Source: Isoetes taiwanensis
Taxonomy: Eukaryota > Streptophyta > Lycopodiopsida > Isoetales > Isoetaceae
Assembly: GCA_021234155.1 (NCBI GenBank)
Contig: JAJEKV010000418.1
Location: 1 to 64,000 of the forward strand
Direction of reading: 5' to 3'
DNA length: 64,000 nucleotides
The notes below the pieces were generated by a model. It did no database searches, was not told the origin of the DNA, and was given only the letters and a program-made list of their open reading frames with translations. Below, piece by piece: positions 59,956-64,000 of this stretch. Positions within the stretch are counted from its first letter, which is position 1. Each line of letters starts with the position of its first letter. A program made the position numbers and the translations under genes.

Positions 59956-60676
59956 TATAAAATCACAATAGCCAACCACCACATTCATTTACCAATATGT
60001 AATATCACTTTGACAAACTCTACAAAAAGGCCACCTACGATTACCATGCCATAATACCACCCTCACAAACCTAACAAGAGAACCCATTAGTTTTGTCACA
60101 TATGGTTTTTAATGATATCAACCCACAAACACCCATTGGTTTTATAGAATGGTTTTCTAGTCATAACCAAGGAAAAAACCATGTAGTTTTTTAATTTTGG
60201 GTGCCTTCTGCACTATTCTTCTTTCCTCATTAGCACCAGCTGGGTTTTTAATATTATCTGCATTTGCTTCAGGTGGATGCTCATTCTTATTTGCATTAAT
60301 CTCTTCCACATCCATGTAATCAGCATCATTCTTCTCTGCTCGAGGTTCTTGGTCACAAGGTTCCTCAGCACTAGCTTCACGACATAGTATTGTATGCAAT
60401 AAAAATAAATGAAATATTTACACAATGCCTACATTGCACTACGTGCCATATTGCACGTGACACGTATGGACAATAATAATATGAAATACATAAGAAAGGC
60501 ATATTAATTTACCAAATACAAATATGTCGCCCTGGGCGCAACTCATACAAAAGTATTCAATATTTCTGTTTGTGACATAACAGGTCTAGACACGTCAGCA
60601 CATCTCCCATTTCGTATTTGCTGAATCAGTACAAATATCATTTCGCCATTCCAATCTCTGCAGTTTTTTTTGCTCA
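59956..60676. other. No recognisable gene
   Basis: A minus-strand frame (60157-60399) rich in Glu and Asn (EEINANKNEHPPEANADNIK) is low-complexity and unrecognised. The segment just before 60677 is a candidate leader for the next open frame. Confidence 0.35.
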
Positions 60677-61054
60677 ATGGGTTACCTAACCGGTTTGGTG
60701 TATGTAAATGCTACTGATGGAGTTCATGTCCACGAGCGATTGGCCTTGAGCCTCACCAAAGCCCGGGACATGGCACTTCACAGAGATATCCCGAAAGCCA
60801 CCCTATTCAGGGATTTTCACAGATTGGTCCACAAGTTTGACCATGTCCTTCCAGTTTCTGAGGAGAAAGATGGATATGGGAGTGCAGTGCAGCAAGTGGC
60901 AGGCTTAACAGAAGCCGAGTTCAATGCCCGGATAGCTGATGTAGACTTCCATGCAGTTGCATCAATTGACGTTACTTTTGTTTTGAGCCATTTCTTAGTC
61001 CTAGATACTGGACAAAGAAATTTGTTAGAGAGTCTAAGGACCTATCATTCATGA
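60677..61054 (+). CDS. Unrecognised open frame, possible first exon
   Basis: A 125-codon frame starting MGYLTGLVYVNATDGVHVHE. It continues through KARDMALHRDIPKATLFRDF and VQQVAGLTEAEFNARIADVD. Composition is protein-like and GC is higher than in the surroundings. A GT donor-like site (GACGTTACTT) lies near 60968, after codon 97, where the protein-like character weakens. I do not recognise the family. It could be a first exon of a gene continuing to the right, or a transposon piece. No following exon could be identified with confidence. Confidence 0.4.
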   Translation: MGYLTGLVYVNATDGVHVHERLALSLTKARDMALHRDIPKATLFRDFHRLVHKFDHVLPVSEEKDGYGSAVQQVAGLTEAEFNARIADVDFHAVASIDVTFVLSHFLVLDTGQRNLLESLRTYHS

Positions 61055-61258
61055 ATGCTGGAGGCCAAAATGAACTGCCTGCTGATGATGACAAGATAGA
61101 CTAGATTATATTGTACAAAGGACAGTAATTGTTCAACATGCACCACGGCTACCAGTCTTACCAGAATAGCTTTTATAAAGCTCTGTTGTACAAATGTTTT
61201 GGATTAATTTTTGGGTTGCCCCTAGGGGGGCAAACCCTTGTTTATGTGGGCTTTTGGC

Positions 61259-61292
61259 TATCCTAGGTATATGCTGGAATATACCTAGGATA
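61259..61292. other. Perfect 14-bp-stem hairpin
   Basis: TATCCTAGGTATAT (61259-61272) and ATATACCTAGGATA (61279-61292) pair perfectly around GCTGGA. A second short palindrome, TTGCCCCTAGGGGGGCAA, lies at 61216-61233. Confidence 0.85.
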
Positions 61293-61674
61293 TGCTGTGA
61301 CTGCTCCAAACCTGCTCTTACCTGTAAACTCTCGGTCGCCATTGTTGCTGTGCGGTTGGAGTGGGAACTGGTTAACCGGCACCGCCAAGCATTAGAGCGA
61401 GGTAAGGGAGGCACCACAAACGTGATTTATGCATTCCAGTTTATCACATATTTACCCCGCTCACCCTGGCGGTGCAGAAGATATGTCCAACTCCTCTTCA
61501 CCCATCTTTCTAGTTTGTTTGAAGATCATACTAATTTCTTTGCAGAGCATGACTCATCTTTTCTATTAGTATGTCCTTCCCTTCAAACTTCTAAGGGAAG
61601 AGAATTGTAGCAGGTTATCAGCAAATTCTAAAGTTAAACAATCCATTGCCTTGGTCAAGCCAGAGTATTTTCAG

Positions 61675-61745
61675 TATTCTATGGATCTTTAAATGTTGCC
61701 GAAGCATTTGAGCATTCTATGGATCATTTAGAAATGCCAAAGCAG
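61675..61745. repeat. Tandem duplication, 38-bp unit
   Basis: (T/C)ATTCTATGGATC, then a short A/T block, GCCxAAGCA occurs at 61675 and 61713, moderately diverged. Confidence 0.7.
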
Positions 61746-61890
61746 CCGAATTTAGTTGAATGGATTCTTTCAAACTGACAGTGGGATTGCCAGGGGCGGA
61801 AATACAATTGATACATGTAAGTTTGGATTGCATAGTTTTATTGTGGTTATTTGAAGATGTGTGGCTGTTCTGGACATTCTGGAGAGCCTT

Positions 61891-61990
61891 TCTTGCTCTA
61901 GAGCTGCAACAAATAAATATTTCATGTTTGAAGACTTCATTCTTGCTCTAGAGCTGCAACAAATAAATATTTCATGTTTGAAGACTTCAT
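61891..61990. repeat. Perfect tandem duplication, 50-bp unit
   Basis: TCTTGCTCTAGAGCTGCAAC through ATATTTCATGTTTGAAGACT and TCAT is present twice without a single difference (61891-61940 and 61941-61990). It is a very recent duplication or an assembly artefact. Confidence 0.95.
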
Positions 61991-62367
61991 TTATCTGAGG
62001 ACTACTAGTCACCAAAATGCAGGTTAATTTGGAGATGGTATTCTTTGTCTGTCGGAGCCAATAGTTGCTGTTTCAAATGCGACTGCAAGTGCGAACAATT
62101 TCTTCTGCCTTTTGGGTTCTCTCTATCACGTCTTGAATCGCTCCAATTTGATAAGCAGATAAGTCTACTTCTATTTCTTGTTATTTCTGCCATTCTGGAA
62201 GTGATGGAGCACTGGAAATGGAGAACTCTAATTGCATTCATCTTTGCCTGTTATATTTGATGCAGCTAGTCCATCTCAATCAGTGTATATCTCATTTCAG
62301 TTCATTTATGTATTGCTATTTTTTAAGGCATTCGTTTCTATCCAAACAATACTTATTCGGATCTTAT
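61991..62367. other. No recognisable gene
   Basis: Non-coding. Overlapping frames on both strands match nothing known. Confidence 0.4.
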
Positions 62368-63213
62368 AGCTTTATTTGAGCCATTTAAAGTGCGAATTTG
62401 AGAAATATTCTCCTAAGTGCTTTTGTAGAACATTCCTTAAGCTCTCCAATGAATGCTCATGCATAAAAAACAGAGGTTTCGTTTTGGAGTTATGTGCCTT
62501 TTATACTCTGCTATGAAACAGGACAACAAGTGCATTTTGGCATTTTTGACATCTTTACAAACAGAATTTGGAAATTTTATGCCTAGGATTATCTTTAGAT
62601 TTTCTTGAAGGGTCTTTAACGAATGCTCTTGCTGGAAAATCTGAGTTTTGGTTTGCAAGTTATGCCCAAAAACGGTTCTATCTCATATAGTTCTATGAGG
62701 TATTATTAGAAAGTGTTAAGGAAGATCTGAAGAGTATAATAAAAAAGAAGAGCATGGATATGGCAGTGAACACAAATAGCATCATCTATAGAGCTTTATT
62801 TGAGCCATTTAAAGTGTGAATTTGAGAAATGTTCTCCTAAGTGCTTAGAACATTCCTTAAGCTCTCCAATGAATGCTCATGCATAAAAAACAGAGGTTTC
62901 GTTTTGGAGTTGTGCCTTTTATACTCTGCTGTAAAACTAGGACAGCAAGTTCATTTTGGCATTTTTGACGTCTTTACAAACAGAATTTGGAAATTTTATG
63001 CCTAGGATTACATTTAGATCTTCTTGAAGGGTCTTTAACGAATGCTCTTGCCGGAAAATCCAAGTTTTAGTTTGCAAGTTATGCCCGAAAACGATTCTAT
63101 CTCGTATAGTTCTATGAGGTAATATTAGAAAGTGTTAAGGAAGATCTGAAGAGTATAATAAAAAAGAAGAGCATGGATATGGCAGTGAACACAAATAGCA
63201 TCATCTATAGAGC
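62368..63213. repeat. Nested tandem duplication, ~422-bp unit
   Basis: Copy 1 (62368-62791) and copy 2 (62792-63213) are about 95% alike. Both start AGCTTTATTTGAGCCATTTA and end AATAGCATCATCTATAG. Inside each copy, two diverged sub-units 169-170 bases apart share GAATGCTC(A/T)T..GCxxxAAAA and TTTxGTTT..GxAGTTxTG (sub-unit anchors at 62451, 62621, 62871 and 63040). Confidence 0.93.
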
Positions 63214-64000
63214 ATCAAATGATGTGTCATATTGTAAATGCCATTCCTCTTGAGAGGCATGCTTGAAACCCAAGTGAAAATTGCCAAATCGCATTCTCCT
63301 CAATATTTGTGATCACTCATGTACAGCTCTGCAGTATTATTCACCTATATACAGCCACATAATGCGCATATTTATCTATAAGATTTTGTCTAAGATTCGA
63401 GTTTGAATTTAAGCTTTTGTCTTGGAGTTCTTACTTTGCTGCACTCAAAGTGATAAGTTTCCATTCTTCTTGGCACAAACAGCTTAGGATTGTCCACTCG
63501 AAGGATTGACGATTTGATTTCTTGAGTTCCATAAAATGTTGTGCCAAACTATGATATAATATGATCGAGTTGTCGCTTTACTGTACTGGAAGCAATAAAG
63601 TTGTCATCCCAATGGCGGTTCACACTTGATAGCTAGAGGTAGATAATGTTCGTTTTCAACATTCTTCTGCTGAATGCATTACTCATATTGTGGAATGAAG
63701 CTAGCTTTAGACGTTGTCAGGATATTAGTGAGCCATCTATGATGGAACGTTTATGTTTAAAATCTGGTGAATTTGATATTTTAGATTGGTTACAGACTTG
63801 CTTTCGTTTTCAGGTGTTTTATCTCGCATTGCTGGAACTGCCCTTGCAAACTCATGGCAAGTATGGAATGGCAGATTATGCAATTGGCATTCCCAATGAG
63901 TTCTCGTGGACAACCATGACATCAGTGTTGGAAAATAGGCCATTCAAGTACTTCACCAAATGCACGTTGCAAATTTCAGCCAACAATTGAAAGCGTGTAC
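63214..64000 (+). other. Right edge; possible exon, unproven
   Basis: A plus-strand frame (63646-63990) is open across a TTTTCAG acceptor-like site at 63808-63814. The segment after it contains ETHGKYGMADYAIG-like sequence in one frame and VLSRIAGTALANSW in another. Neither is recognised and the window ends too soon to decide. Confidence 0.25.

Overview
The window looks like nuclear DNA from a plant with a large, repeat-rich genome. The evidence is GT..AG introns, two recognisable plant housekeeping-type genes, and long AT-rich stretches filled with decayed retroelements, short tandem duplications and inverted-repeat elements. A gymnosperm or similarly large genome is plausible (inference only); nothing in the sequence proves the taxon.

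Only two loci are clear cellular genes. On the minus strand, 21753-23784 is an eight-exon A-type cyclin-dependent kinase (CDKA/cdc2, PSTAIRE motif) with canonical splice sites throughout. Exons 4 and 5 carry several 1-2 base indels that break the reading frame but sum to zero length change. On the plus strand, 45319-47189 is an intact five-exon pfkB-type sugar/nucleoside kinase of 492 residues with a probable plastid transit peptide. It closely resembles Arabidopsis NARA5 (At4g27600), a gene needed for normal Rubisco and photosynthetic protein accumulation. A third, decayed locus (54880-55275, plus) is a legume-lectin-type receptor-kinase fragment. An unrecognised open frame (60677-61054, plus) may be the first exon of a gene.

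Layout. 1-2.7 kb: GC-richer retroelement-like DNA with a tandem array around an initiator-Met tRNA primer-binding-site-like motif. 2.7-7.3 kb: decayed coding pieces of an unrecognised, cysteine-rich, probably transposon-borne protein. 7.3-11.4 kb: mostly non-coding, with two strong hairpins. 11.6-18.0 kb: a nearly full-length but degenerate L1-type LINE (minus). 18.4-19.2 kb: a different LINE lineage ending in an (ATT)n tail. 19.9-20.4 kb: a gag zinc-knuckle fragment. 21.7-24 kb: CDKA. 24-45 kb: repeats, including foldback elements, tRNA-like promoter boxes and a 5'-truncated LINE inserted in a tandem unit. 45.3-47.2 kb: the pfkB kinase. 47.5-53 kb: repeats and a DUF7869-type transposon protein remnant. 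53.9-54.4 kb: the best foldback element. 57.3-60 kb: L1 LINE fragments. 61-63.2 kb: a cluster of local tandem duplications.

The two genes are unrelated in role (cell-cycle control and chloroplast function) and do not form a unit. The most unusual content is the three-copy foldback family with arms over 100 bp, the shared retroelement 3'-end module with differing microsatellite tails, the LINE insertion that has an internal empty-site paralogue, and the indel-only damage in otherwise perfectly conserved kinase exons.
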